DNA of 64,000 nt from Sipunculus nudus (Eukaryota; Annelida; Sipuncula; Golfingiida; Sipunculidae): positions 31,003,558 to 31,067,557 of the forward strand of contig CM049310.1 in the NCBI GenBank assembly GCA_026874595.1, written 5' to 3'. The notes beneath the pieces were generated by a model, which did no database searches, was not told the origin of the DNA, and was given only the letters and a program-made list of their open reading frames with translations. A program made the translations under genes and the position numbers. Below, piece after piece: positions 46,510 through 58,804 of this stretch. Within the stretch, counting starts at the first letter, position 1. Each line of letters opens with the position of its first letter.

Positions 46510-47480
46510 CTTTAGGTAAACGGTTCATTCCGTTTATCCTGCTGCCAAGTTAAACGCCCGAATTCAGATGGAATTTTTTTAGGGAAACCAAAGAACCTAT
46601 ATATAAACAAATTACAAACAATTCCACTTCTGCTTATTTGGTCAATTCCGTATGGATATCAGGAGAGTACTGTTACAATGGATATAAGGAGAGTAGCGTT
46701 CTCCATCCTAATTGGCCAAACCAAACAAACATTTGATCGACAAAATAAGCAGCAAATACTACTTTTTCATTTACCAGGTTATTCAGAAACTTGCCACTAA
46801 AAAAAATGTTTTCTGTTTCCTAAAAAATTCAACCTGTACAATTGGACTGTTATAAAATAATATTTGGTGATTATTCAGATATACTTGGAAGCATTGTTTT
46901 ATATGTAAAGGTGCTATTGAATATGTTAAATATATTATGGACATGGAATATTATATTGCTCTGAAGAACAAAAAGACCTACTTGCATAATGACAAATGGC
47001 AAAAGTTACTCTTTTTGAGAAACAAATAATTTTTTTTTTCTTTTTTAGTAAAAATCTAGAAAATTAAAAATTATAGGGGTATAGATGTGCACATTGTGAA
47101 CAAAGTTGGAGTATTTGTATGTTAATGGCACTAATTGGAGTATTTGTATGTTAATGGCACTAATTGTCTATTTATATGTTGTTTTATGTATGCTTTTGTT
47201 GAAATAAATATTACATAAAAAAAAATAAAAAAATAAAAAAATTCGGAAAATTCAGCAGGATAGACAAGGTCTGGTAGATCTGATACACATTTGTATTGAA
47301 GGTATAGCGCCTTTAATTATTAGCAGTCCCCAATCCATGTAGGTGTAGCGCCTTTTGTATTCTCTCAGAAATAAATATTTTTAAAGTAAAATTTTATTTG
47401 TTCAATAGTTTTTATCTTCAAAAAATTCAAATTACGATATGGACCAAATTATTCATAAATTTTACTTTAATTGTGCTGAA
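46510..47480 (+). repeat. Diverged 617-bp repeat copy, split by a LINE insertion
   Basis: The parts 46510-46830 and 47241-47480 match consecutive parts of the 617-bp monomer of the 53-58 kb array (GCCCGAATTCAGATGGA, ACAATTCCACTTCTGCTTAT, AATAAGCAGCAAATACT, then AAAATTCAGCAGGATAGACA, GATCTGATACNCATTTGTAT). The copy is more diverged than those in the array and is interrupted by the insertion at 46831-47233. Confidence 0.85.
46831..47233 (+). mobile_element. 5'-truncated LINE with A-rich tail
   Basis: About 400 bp inserted into a 617-bp repeat copy. It ends in AATAAATATTACAT and an A-rich tail (47216-47240). It is flanked by a direct repeat, TAAAAAATTC at 46821-46830 and TAAAAAAATTC at 47234-47244. 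A frame at about 46915-47025 reads IEYVKYIMDMEYYIALKNKK then LHNDKWQKLL and a stop, resembling the extreme C-terminus of non-LTR retrotransposon ORF2 proteins. A 29-bp unit (TTGGAGTATTTGTATG...) is doubled at 47107-47163. Confidence 0.7.
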
Positions 47481-48221
47481 GGGCGAGGCTATATTTTGTA
47501 ATGATTCATCGACAGCTCCGGAACCAGGAGGCCACAGTCTGTTCAGTGAATGATTGATTGATATTCTTTATTTGCTCCAGAAACTGATGATTACAATCAG
47601 TATTTGTAGGAAAGTAATATATAAATAAACAAAATACATGTAAACAGAAATATTGGATAAATATCCTGTTACAATACAAACAAGTATACAAGTTCAATCA
47701 ACAGTGATCATTATAGTAATTTGCACACTATAAATAGAGAGTGAGAGGGTAAGATGCAATACAGATCTATAGGTCTGAAAATTACATAATTATTCACTTA
47801 AATGAGACAGGACACCGAAAAACGTGCATGATCAGCAGAGACCATAATTTGATAACTCTGTTCCGTGCTAAATGGACTATTGATATGCAAGATATATGAT
47901 GATAGTTGTGATTATAGTACAGAACCAACGAAGAAACAAATCTAACCGTTAATAATCAATTAAACAGTAAAAACATCAGACAGCACTATTTGCTTGAGGT
48001 GACAGGAAGCTCAAGGCCACAAATCGAAAATAATAATGCTCATAAAAAATACTGCCGATCGGTGAAATTTGACAAACTATTTGGTAGGCCTAACAATATA
48101 TTAAACAATAAGCTAATATGCATTCATTCCAGATACACATATAGGGAACCACCGTTAAACCTTTTATCTCTACCCCTCAGCAATCTCAATTGATGCACCT
48201 CAACATCATGTGCTTCAATAT

Positions 48222-48297
48222 AGTCTATCACACGAGTCTCTCGTGACATAATGCGGGTAAAAGTCTATCACACGAGTCTCTCGTGACATAATGCGGG
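48222..48297. repeat. 40-bp tandem duplication inside an ORF
   Basis: AGTCTATCACACGAGTCTCT with its following 20 bases occurs at 48222-48261 and again at 48262-48297. Since 40 is not divisible by three, the extra copy shifts the minus-strand frame and brings in a stop near the end of the ORF1-like reading frame. Confidence 0.95.
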
Positions 48298-49124
48298 ATT
48301 TTACCAACATAGAAGAGTCTCTCTCTCGAGTTCCATACACTCTCCTGCCTGCGGGTTATATTTACACCGATGTTCACAGGTGTTTCTGGCGATACAGAAG
48401 AAGGAAACATGTTTTCATCGCGGTTTGCAGTCGAGACCCTACAGTCAATCCGTGGGTTCCCAGAATCCCTGCTTGGGTCTAGTGTAACCTCTGAATACGA
48501 AGGGTGTGCTCCTCTCGTCTGGGACGGAGACTTACGACGGAATGAATTTCCTTCGTGAAACAAATCTGTTAAGCCTAAAGATGAATCAAAACAGACACAC
48601 GATTCTTCGTGAAATGGTTGCTTTCTGCAAACATCACTATATAGCTCGGAGTCAGGAGACGATGTGGCCAAAAGGCCCTCTAACGAATGTACTTGCTGCC
48701 GTAGAAAAGTTATTGAGTTACTGAGCGAATTTACCTTTACGTTTTGTTGTTCTAAATCCGACCTTGTCTGATTGTAGGTTTTCTTTAATTGCTTCAGTTC
48801 TTTCTGGTGAGACTGTAACTGAGCGAAACATAGTCTACCCTCAGTTCTGCTTCCATTTGACCTACACAAACTATCTATAGTTAACTGCATGTTCCTCATT
48901 GTCTCAGTCTGAACTTTAGTATCTCTCTGCTGTTCACAAATCATTTGAATAATTCCTTCTTTGAAGGAGTCAAATGTTGAATGGATTAGCTTAACTTCAG
49001 CTTTAAGCAGTTCTATTTCTTTACTATTGGTGTTTTGCCTCGCATCACAGGTTTTCCTGTTTTCTAGTTTATCACCTGATGCCACATCAAGTTTGTTACT
49101 AATGGCAGCCGAGGAGTCACACAA
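48228..49124 (-). pseudogene. ORF1-like protein: coiled coil plus RRM-like end
   Basis: 298 codons, opening at a TTG in the frame after a TAG at about 49143, so the true start is unclear. Residues about 35-155 are rich in Glu/Lys/Leu/Gln with heptad spacing (IELLKAEVKLIHSTFDSF, LQSHQKELKQLKKTYNQ), a likely coiled coil. A Ser/Arg/Pro-rich linker follows, then RLFYVGKIPHYVTRDS, the start of an RRM-like fold as in LINE ORF1 proteins that bind RNA. The 40-bp duplication then breaks the frame; a further segment in another frame (HQLRLLRGRDKRFNGGSLYV) continues the fold. The 5' two thirds are repeated at 58240-58804. Confidence 0.55.
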
Positions 49125-49179
49125 AAAAGATACGAGTTCTGACTAAACCATATTGCCATCTGTGACACTAGAAACCGCA

Positions 49180-49578
49180 CTAACACTTTTTAACCTGGGG
49201 TGACTGTAAGCACTCAACACACTTTTTATGTTCTGTGTTTACCATATATATATTCCACCAAGACATGGCAGTCCACTGCGAGTTTAATCTCGATATACGA
49301 GGAATGTTTATTCCTTGATTTTGTCGTTTTATGAGCATACCGCGAGGAAAACACGGCTGTGATGCAGCAACATCAAAAAGGGCCTCCCTGATGAACGATA
49401 TTTCTATGCCAGCGTCATTGGCTGCACGAACAATGGATGAAGTAAAGGATTCTTTCGGCAACTGTAAAAACGAGCTGACGAAACATTCAAGCGAGAACGC
49501 ATGGCACTCATTCTCAACGTCATTTAAATTAGCGGTTGGGCCATTCATAACGGCCAAAGTCGCCAGTGGACAAGTCAC
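49180..49578 (-). CDS. Unrecognised ORF, duplicated at 58860-59258
   Basis: 132 codons from an ATG. The residue mix is protein-like (ATLAVMNGPTANLNDVENE, AANDAGIEISFIREALFDVA), with an IVRAANDAGIEISFIREAL stretch that looks structured. It lies just upstream of, and in a different frame from, the ORF1-like frame, so it could be the 5' part of the same element or a separate gene fragment. I do not recognise the family. It is preserved without change in the second copy. Confidence 0.35.
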   Translation of the reverse strand: MTCPLATLAVMNGPTANLNDVENECHAFSLECFVSSFLQLPKESFTSSIVRAANDAGIEISFIREALFDVAASQPCFPRGMLIKRQNQGINIPRISRLNSQWTAMSWWNIYMVNTEHKKCVECLQSPQVKKC

Positions 49579-49639
49579 GCTCCATAGCCCAGGGAAAATT
49601 CTTGGTAGCCCGTAAGAATCTGTAATTAATAGTACTCTG

Positions 49640-51800
49640 TTAAGACTGAGATTCCTGCAGTGTTAAGATATTTCACGAATATTCAACTGCACCACAACAA
49701 AGTTAATACTTGTCATTCCTATTTGAAATGTCATTCTGTTCAGGTAAACGACATAAAATTACCCCGTCATTACATCAGGAAAACAGGAAGCCACAGTCAG
49801 TTCAGTGGATGTGTGTTATATTTTGATGCCTTGTTTCAACCTTCATGCGTCATGTGAACACAGGATTCTGAGTCAATCATTATGCACAGTCGGGGTCGCA
49901 GGTGGTGACTGAAATCTTCAACCTGAAAAGACATCAAGATTCATAAGGTTAACAAAGCATATTCATACAAATATAAATTGATATATCCATATATCCATTA
50001 ACTTGAATAAATTAATCCATGGAACACTAACAATAATGGTGTATACGAGTTGTACATTATCAAAGATTTTATGTATAATGGCGGACGCCTTGCTTTTTGC
50101 TCAAGGACAAAACGCGTTCCATTTCTCTCATATATAATGATATTAAATAACTAAGTCTTTTATCTGTAAAACAAAATAATATCAAACCACTTATCCCATT
50201 GACACGAAATTTGACCCTCAGTGTCCAAAGTGAAAATGATAACATAGTGTACCTTATCACAAGAAACTCTTCCATATTTACATACCTGGTATTGGGTGTC
50301 CTTACCTATACTTATCGGACATGCCATTCGAAACCAACCTATGTGGGAGAAATATCAGTTAGCTATAAACTTGCCCAAACTTACCCTGTCTGCTACCTAG
50401 CAATCAAAGAAATCCATGGATTCTCATTCAACCTGAACTCTTCAGTCAGCACGTGATGACCGGAATGTGTAACTACCTGCAGATAAAAAATTCATTAATA
50501 ATCAATTTTAATTTCTGATAAACTGATCAACTTTATATATGTCTTGAGGTAATTATAGAATACCTAACGCTGATTTTTTAAATCAGAAGATGAACCTTTT
50601 CACGTCTGGTTTCATTTATTCTGCTTCTCAGTTAATTGTTCAATTTCAGATTGAATTTTATCTGGCAAACCAAAATATTGAGATAATCACAGAAATGTTG
50701 AGACATCGCAAACACATAGTACTAATCAAACCAGCAGTAATACTGTATTTTGTATAATAAGCGTCTTCGTAATAGGTTATGGTACACTTGTGAACCATCA
50801 AGGGCTTTCAATTATAATCTCTTTTTATATATGCATCCGGATCAGAACTAAGCCTATGCCCTGTTAAAATCAAAGCTCATTTTCAGTTCGTCAGAGGGGA
50901 ACAGGTTTAATCACAAAGGCTCAGATATGTGTATTCCTGTTTGTTCTATTATTTTCAATTTCGATTTGTAAGATTTTAAAATTATATTTATACCATACCA
51001 GGCTTTCTCCTCCTCGTTCATATTTTCAATGATCCCCCTCTTTTGTGTGCAAAGGTAATCTGAAAAGACTGATATTTCTGCAGTTTTAAGATATTATACG
51101 AATATTCAACTACCCCACAACTAAGTGAACATTTGTTATTCTTATTTGAAATATCATTCTGTTCAGCATCCTTGGAAAACGACATAAAATTACCCCGTTA
51201 TTACATCAGAAATCCTACAAGATTTGCAAATGAAGAAATTTGCTACATTTTATCACATGATTATCAGTTTGAGAAAGCATATTTCCAGGAGATTGGGTAA
51301 TAGTTTTCGTTATGCTCATTTCGTAAATCAGGAAACTTTACCTCGGTTTCGTGTTTGATTCCGTTAATCCTGCTTCCAAGTTCAACGCCCGAATTCAGAT
51401 GGATATTTTTAGGGAGACCAAAGCCCCCTTTATAAACAAATTTCAAACAATTCCACTTCTGCTTATTTGGTCAATTCCGTATGGATACCAGGACAGTACT
51501 ATTCTCCATCCTTGTTTGCCAAAACAGACAAACAGTGGATATAAGGAGAGTAGTGTTCTCCATCCTGATAGGCCAAACCAAACAAGCACATATGATTGAC
51601 CAAATAAGCAGCAAATAGTTCTTTTTCATTTACCAGATTCTCCTGGTATATCAGAAACTTGCCACAAAAAAAATTCTTTCCGTTTACTCAAAAATTCGAA
51701 AATTCAGCAGGATAGACAAGGTCTGCTAGATCTGATACTCATTTGTATTGAAGATATAGCACCTTTAATTAAAAGCACTCCCCAACCCATGTCTTCTTTC
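49640..51800. repeat. 2.17-kb repeat unit A
   Basis: Matches 51805-53970 at an offset of about 2166 bp (GGATTCTGAGTCAATCATTA at 49862 and 52027; GGTAATCTGAAAAGACTGAT at 51054 and 53227). Divergence between units is a few percent by eye, so this duplication predates the 9.68-kb one. The unit includes one 617-type monomer (51290-51960). Open frames within it are short and unrecognised. Confidence 0.9.
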
Positions 51801-53970
51801 CCTTATAAATATTTTTAAAATAAAGGTTTTGTCTTTAAAAAATTCAAATTATGATATAGCCCAAAGTATTCACAAATTTTTACTTTAATCGCGCTGAAAG
51901 GCGAGGCTATAATTTTTAATAAATCACCGACAGCTCCAAAAACAGGAGGCCACAATCAGTTCAGTGATGTGTATTATATTTTGAATTTTGTTTAAACCTT
52001 CCCTAGTGTGTGTCATGTGAACATAGGATTCTGAGTCAATCATTATGCACAGTCGGGGTCGCAGGTGGTGACCGAAATCTTCAACCTGAAAGGACATCAA
52101 GATTCATAAGGTTAACAAAGTATATTCATACAAATATAAATTGATATATCCATATATCCATTCATCTGAATAAATTAATCCATGGAACACTAACAATAAT
52201 GGTGTATACAGGTTGTATATTATTACACATTTTATGTATAATGGCGGACGCCTTGCTTTTTGCTCAAGGACAAAACGCGTTCCATTTCTCTCATATATAA
52301 TGATATGATATTAAATAACTTTGGTCTTTTATCTGTAAAACAAGTAATATCAAATCACTCATCCCATTGACACGAAATTTAACCCTCAGTGTCCAAAGTG
52401 AGAATGATAACATAGTGTACCTTATCGCAAGAAACTCTTCCATATTTACATACCTGGTATTGGGTGTCCCTACCTACACCTGATTTATCGGACATGCCAT
52501 TCGAAACCAACCTATGTGGGAGAAATATCAGTTAGCCATAAACTTGCCCAAACTTACCCTGTCTGCTACCTAGCAATCAAAGAAATCAATGGATTCTCAT
52601 TCAACCTGAACTCTTCAGTCAGCACGTGATGACCGGAATGTGTAACTACCTGCAGATAAAAAAATATAAATAATCAATTTTAATTTCTGATAAACTGATC
52701 AATTTTATATATGTCTTGAGGATATTATAGAATACCTAACGCTGATTTTTTAAATCAGAAGATGAACCTTTTCACGTCTGGTTTCATTTATTCTGCTTCT
52801 CAGTTAATTGTTCAATTTTAGATTGAATTTTATCTGGCAAACCAAAATATTGAGATAATCACTAAAATGTTGAGACATCACAATCATATAGTACTAATCA
52901 AACCAGCAGTAATACTGTATTTTGTATAATAAGCGTCTTCGTAATAGGTTATGGTACACTTGTGAACCATCAAGGGCCTTTCAATGATAATCTCTTTTTA
53001 TATATGCATCCGGATCAAAACGAAGCCTATGCCCTGTTAAACTGAAAGCATCTTTTTCAGTTCGTCAGAGGGGAACAGGTTTAATCACAAAGGCTCAAAT
53101 ATGTGTATTCCTGTTTGTTCTATTATTTTCAATTTCGACTTGTCAGGTCTTAAAATTAAATTTATACCATACCAGGCTCTCCTCCTCGTTCATATACTCA
53201 TTGATTCCCCGTCTTATTTCTGCAAAGGTAATCTGAAAAGACTGATATATCTGCAGTGTTAAGATATTATACGAATATTCAACTATTCCACAACTCGGTG
53301 AACAGTTGTCATTCTTATTTGAAATGTCATTCTGTTAAGCATCCTTTGTAAACGACATAAAATAACCCCGTCATTACATCAAAATCCTACAAGATTTGCA
53401 AATGAAGAAATTTGCTACATTTTTATTAAATGATTATCAGTTTCAGAAAGAATATTTCCAGGAGATATGTTAATAGTTTACGTAATGCTCGTTGAATCTG
53501 CTCCCAATTTCAACGCCCGAATTCAGATTTATTTTTTTTTGGAGAAACCAAAGCCCCCTTTATATAAACAAATTTCAAACAATTCCACTTCTGCTTATTT
53601 GGCCAATTGCGTATGGGTACCAGGACAGTACTATTCTCTATCTTTTTTTTTGCCAAACAGACAAACAATGGATATAAGGATAGTAGTGTACTCCATCCTG
53701 ATAGGCCAAACCAAACAGACAAACACATATGATTGACCAAATAAGCAGCAAATACTACTTTTTCATTTACCAGGTTCTCCTGGTATATCGGAAAATTCAG
53801 CAGTTTAGACTAGGTCTGTTAGATCTGATACTCATTTGTATTGAAGATATAGCGCCTTTAGTTAAAAGCACTCCCAAATTCCTGTATTCTTTCCCATATA
53901 AATCTTATTTAAGTAAACGTTTTATCTTTAAAAATTCAAATTGTGATATGGACCAAATTATTCACAAATT
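51801..53970. repeat. 2.17-kb repeat unit B
   Basis: Second copy of the 49.64-51.80 kb unit, with small indels (for example TGATATGATATTAAATAAC against TGATATTAAATAAC). It ends in a 617-type monomer lacking about 95 bp, which leads into the regular monomer array. Confidence 0.9.
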
Positions 53971-53992
53971 TTAATTTAATCGTGCTGAAAGG

Positions 53993-56900
53993 GAATTGGT
54001 TAATAGTTTACGTAATGCTCATTTCGTAAATTAGGAAACTTAGCCTCGGTTTCGTGTATGATTACGTTAAATCTGCTCCCAATTTCAACGCCCGAATTCA
54101 GATTTATTTTTTTTGAGAAACCTAAGCCCCCTTTATATAAACAAATTTCAAACAATTCCACTTCTGCTTATTTGGCCAATTGCGTATGGGTAACAGGACA
54201 GTACTATTCTCCATCTTTTTTTGCCAAACAGACAAACAATGGATATAAGGATAGTAGTGTTCTCCATCCTGATAGGCCAAACCAAACAAACAAACACATA
54301 TGATTGACCAAATAAGCAGCAAATACTACTTTTTCATTTACCAGGTTCTCCTGGTATATCAGAAATTTACCACTAAAAAAATTCTTTCTTTTTCCTCCAA
54401 ATTCCGGAAAATTCAGCATGATCGACAAGTTCTGCTAGATCTGATACTCATTTGTATTGAAGATATAGTGCTTATAATTAAAAGCACTCCCAAATTCATG
54501 TATTCTTTCCCATATAAATCTTATTTAAGTAAACGTTTTATCTTTAAAAATTCAAATTGTGATATGGACCAAATTATTCACAAATTTTAATTTAATCGTG
54601 CTGAAAGGGAATTGGTTAATAGTTTACGTAATGCTCATTTCATAAATTAGGAAACTTAGCCTCGGTTTCGTGTATGATTACGTTAAATCTGCTCCCAATT
54701 TCAACGCCCGAATTCAGATTTATTTTTTTTTGAGAAACCAAAGCCCCCTTTATATAAACAAATTTCAAACAATTCCACTTCTGCTTATTTGGCCAATTGC
54801 GTATGGGTACCAGGACAGTACTTTTCTCCATCTTTTTTTTGCTAAACAGACAAACAATGGATATAAGGATATTAGTGTTCTCCATCCTGATAGGCCAAAC
54901 CACACAGACAAACACATATGATTGACCAAATAAGCAGCAAATACTACTTTTTCATTTACCAGGTTCTTCTGGTATATCAGAAATTAACCACTTAAAAAAA
55001 ATCTTCCTTTTTCCTCCAAAATCCGGAAAATTCAGCAGGATTTACAAGTTCTGCTAGATCTGATACTCATTTGTATTGAAGATATAGCGCTTTTAATTAA
55101 AAGCACTCCCGAATTCATGTATTCTTTCCCATATAAATATTATTTAAGTAAAAGTTTTATCTTTAAAAATTCAAATCATGATATGGACCAAATAATTCAC
55201 AAATTTTACTTTAATCGTGCTGAAAGGATATTGGTTAATAGTTTACGTAATGCTCATTTCGTAAATTAGGAAACTTAACCTCGGTTTCTTGTTTGTTTCC
55301 GTTAATCCTGCTCCGAATTTCAACGCCAGAATTCAGATTTATTTTTTTGAGAAACCTAAGCCCCCTTTATATAAACAAATTTCAAACAATTCCACTTCTG
55401 CTTATTTGGCCAATTGCGTATGGGTAACAGGACAGTACTATTCTCCATCTTTTTTTGCCAAACAGACAAACAATGGATATAAGGATAGTAGTGTTCTCCA
55501 TCCTGATAGTCCAATCCAAACAAACAAACACATATGATTGACCAAATAAGCAGCAAATACTACTTTTTCATGTACCAGGTTCTCCTGGTATATCAGAAAT
55601 TTACCACTAAAAAAATTCTTTCTTTTTCCTCCAAAATCCGGAAAATTCAGCATGATCGACAAGTTCTGCTAGATCTGATACTCATTTGTATTGAAGATAT
55701 AGCGCTTTTAATTAAAAGCACTCCCAAATTCATGTATTCTTTCCCATATAAATCTTATTTGAGTAAACGTTTTATCTTTAAAAATTCAAATTGTGATATG
55801 GACCAAATTATTCACAAATTTTACTTTAATCGTGCTGAAAGGGAATTGGTTAATAGTTTACGTAATGCTCATTTCATAAATTAGGAAACTTTACCTCGGT
55901 TTCGTGTATGATTACGTTAAATCTGCTCCCAATTTCAACGCCCGAATTCAGATTTATTTATTTTTTGGAGAAACCAAAGCCCCCTTTATATAAACAAATT
56001 TCAAACAATTCCACTTCTTCTTATTTGGCCAATTGCGTATGGGTACCAGGACAGTACTATTATCCATCTTTTTTTTGCCAAACAGACAAACAATGGATAT
56101 AAGGATAGTATTGTTCTCCATCCTGATAGGCCAAACCAAACAAACAAACACATATGATTGACCAAATAAGCAGCAAATACTACTTTTTCATTTAGGTTCT
56201 CCTGGTATATCAGAAATTTACCACTTAAAAAAAATCTTCCTTCTTCCTCCAAAATCCGGAAAATTCAGCAGGATTTACAAGGTCTGCTAGATCTGATACT
56301 CATTTGTATTGAAGATATAGCGCTTATAATTAAAAGGACTCCCAAATTCCTGTATTCTTTCCCATATAAATCTTATTTAAGTAAACGTTTTATCTTTAAA
56401 AATTCAAATTGTGATATGGACCAAATTATTCACAAATTTTAATTTAATCGTGCTGAAAGGGAATTGGTTAATAGTTTACGTAATGCTCATTTCGTAAATT
56501 AGGAAACTTAACCTCGGTTTCGTGTATGATTACGTTAAATCTGCTCCCAATTTCAACGCCCGAATTCAGATTTATTTTTTTTTGAGAAACCTAAGCCCCC
56601 TTTATATAAACAAATTTCAAACATTTCCACTTCTGCTTATATGGCCAATTGCGTATGGTTACCAGGACAGTACTATTCTCCATCTTTTTTTGCCAAACAG
56701 ACAAACAATGGATATAAGGATAGTAGTGTTCTCCATCCTGATAGTCCAATCCAAACAAACAAACACATATGATTGACCAAATAAGCAGCAAATACTACTT
56801 TTTCATTTACCAGGTTCTCCTGGTATATCAGAAATTTACCACTAAAAAAATTCTTTCTTTTTCCTCCAAAATCCGGAAAATTCAGCATGATCGACAAGTT

Positions 56901-58239
56901 CTTCTAGATCTGATACTCATTTGTATTGAAGATATAGCGCTTATAATTAAAAGCACTCCCAAATTCATGTATTCTTTCCCATATAAATCTTATTTAAGTA
57001 AACGTTTTATCTTTAAAAATTCAAATTGTGATATGGACCAAATTATTCACAAATTTTAATTTAATCGTGCTGAAAGGGAATTGGTTAATAGTTTACGTAA
57101 TGCTCATTTCGTAAATTAGGAAACTTAACCTCGGTTTCGTGTATGATTACGTTAAATCTGCTCCCAATTTCAACGCCCGAATTCAGATTTATTTTTTTTG
57201 AGAAACCTAAGCCCCCTTTATATAAACAAATTTCAAACAATTCCACTTCTGCTTATTTGGCCAATTGCGTATGGGTACCAGGACAGTACTATTCTCCATC
57301 TTTTTTTGCCAAACAGACAAACAATGGATATAAGGATAGTAGTGTTCTCCATCCTGATAGTCCAATCCAAACAAACAAACACATATGATTGACCAAATAA
57401 GCAGCAAATACTACTTTTTCATGTACCAGGTTCTCCCGGTATATCAGAAATTTACCACTAAAAAAATTCTTTCTTTTTCCTCCAAAATCCGGAAAATTCA
57501 GCAGGATCGACAAGTTCTGCTAGATCTGATACTCATTTGTATTGAAGATATAGCGCTTTTAATTAAAAGCACTCCCGAATTCATGTATTCTTTCCCATAT
57601 AAATATTATTTAAGTAAAAGTTTTATCTTTAAAAATTCAAATCATGATATGGACCAAATTATTCACAAATTTTACTTTAATCGTGCTGAAAGGATATTGG
57701 TTAATAGTTTACGTAATGCTCATTTCGTAAATTAGGAAACTTAACCTCGGTTTCTTGTTTGATTCCGTTAATCCTGCTCCCAATTTCAACGCCCGAATTC
57801 AGATTTATTTTTTTTTGAGAAACCTAAGCCCCCTTTATATAAACAAATTTCAAACAATTCCACTTCTGCTTATTTGGCCAATTGCGTATGGGTACCAGGA
57901 CAGTACTATTCTCCATCTTTTTTTGCCAAACAGACAAACAATGGATATAAGGATAGTAGTGTTCTCCATCCTGATAGTCCAATCCAAACAAACAAACACA
58001 TATGATTGACCAAATAAGCAGCAAATACTACTTTTTCATGTACCAGGTTCTCCCGGTATATCAGAAATTTACCACTAAAAAAATTCTTTCTTTTTCCTCC
58101 AAAATCCGGAAAATTCAGCATGATCGACAAGTTCTGCTAGATCTGATACTCATTTGTATTGAAGATATAGCGCTTTTAATTAAAAGCACTCCCAAATTCA
58201 TGTATTCTTTCCCATATAAATCTTATTTGAGTAAACGTT
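53993..58239 (+). repeat. 617-bp satellite array, about 6.9 copies
   Basis: Monomer starts (GAATTGGTTAATAGTTTACG or the GATATTGG variant) at 53993, 54610, 55228, 55843, 56461, 57078 and 57693, giving periods of 615-618 bp. Copies are about 95% or more identical by eye. Two open frames of 74-116 codons recur in each copy; they show no domain and vary by frameshift, so I do not call them genes. The GATATTGG variant occurs in monomers 3 and 7, suggesting multi-monomer exchange. The array is cut by the 9.68-kb duplication junction. Confidence 0.95.
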
Positions 58240-58804
58240 GAAACAAATCTGTTAAGCCTAAAGATGAATCAAAACAGACACACGATTCTTCGTGAAATGG
58301 TTGCTTTCTGCAAACATCACTATATAGCTCGGAGTCAGGAGACGATGTGGCCAAAAGGCCCTCTAACGAATGTACTTGCTGCCGTAGAAAAGTTATTGAG
58401 TTACTGAGCGAATTTACCTTTACGTGTTGTTTTAAATCCGACCTTGTCTGATTGTAGGTTTTCTTTAATTGCTTCAGTTCTTTCTGGTGAGACTGTAACT
58501 GAGCGAAACATAGTCTACCCTCAGTTCTGCTTCCATTTGACCTACACAAACTATCTATAGTTAACTGCATGTTCCTCATTGTCTCAGTCTGAACTTTAGT
58601 ATCTCTCTGCTGTTCACAAATCATTTGAATAATTCCTTCTTTGAAGGAGTCAAATGTTGAATGGATTAGCTTAACTTCAGCTTTAAGCAGTTCTATTTCT
58701 TTACTATTGGTGTTTTGCCTCGCATCACAGGTTTTCCTGTTTTCTAGTTTATCACCTGATGCCACATCAAGTTTGTTACTAATGGCAGCCGAGGAGTCAC
58801 ACAA
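58223..58804 (-). pseudogene. Second copy of ORF1-like frame, truncated at duplication junction
   Basis: Same coiled-coil reading as at 48228-49124 up to SSLGLTDLF, then unrelated residues and a stop because the duplication breakpoint at 58240 joins it to satellite DNA. One 3-bp deletion relative to copy 1 removes a codon. It lacks the linker and RRM-like end. Confidence 0.6.

Larger units (their letters stand above)
47553..49150 (-). mobile_element. LINE-like element, ORF1 without reverse transcriptase
   Basis: A minus-strand unit whose 3' end (low coordinates) is AATAAAGAATATCAATCAATCA at 47553-47573, a poly(A)-signal-like motif followed by a short ATCA-type repeat. LINEs of the CR1/L2 type commonly end in such short repeats instead of poly(A). 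It contains the ORF at 48228-49124. No reverse transcriptase or endonuclease lies between, so it is either internally deleted or a non-autonomous ORF1-only form. Its 5' limit (about 49.15-49.6 kb) is uncertain. Confidence 0.45.
48557..58239. repeat. 9.68-kb tandem duplication, copy 1
   Basis: Everything from 48557 recurs 9680-9683 bp further on, starting at 58240, and runs past the window end. Corresponding features keep a constant offset of 9680 (49180/58860, 51351/61031, 53467/63147). Only scattered differences were seen: a 3-bp deletion near 58428, C to G at 53454/63124, one T in a homopolymer near 53650. The left breakpoint lies inside the ORF1-like frame; the right one inside a 617-bp monomer. 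Confidence 0.95.

Noticed and set aside
53510-58241. Recurring 74-116 codon frames in each 617-bp monomer
   Set aside because: They vary by frameshift among monomers, overlap on both strands and show no domain; they are by-products of repetition.
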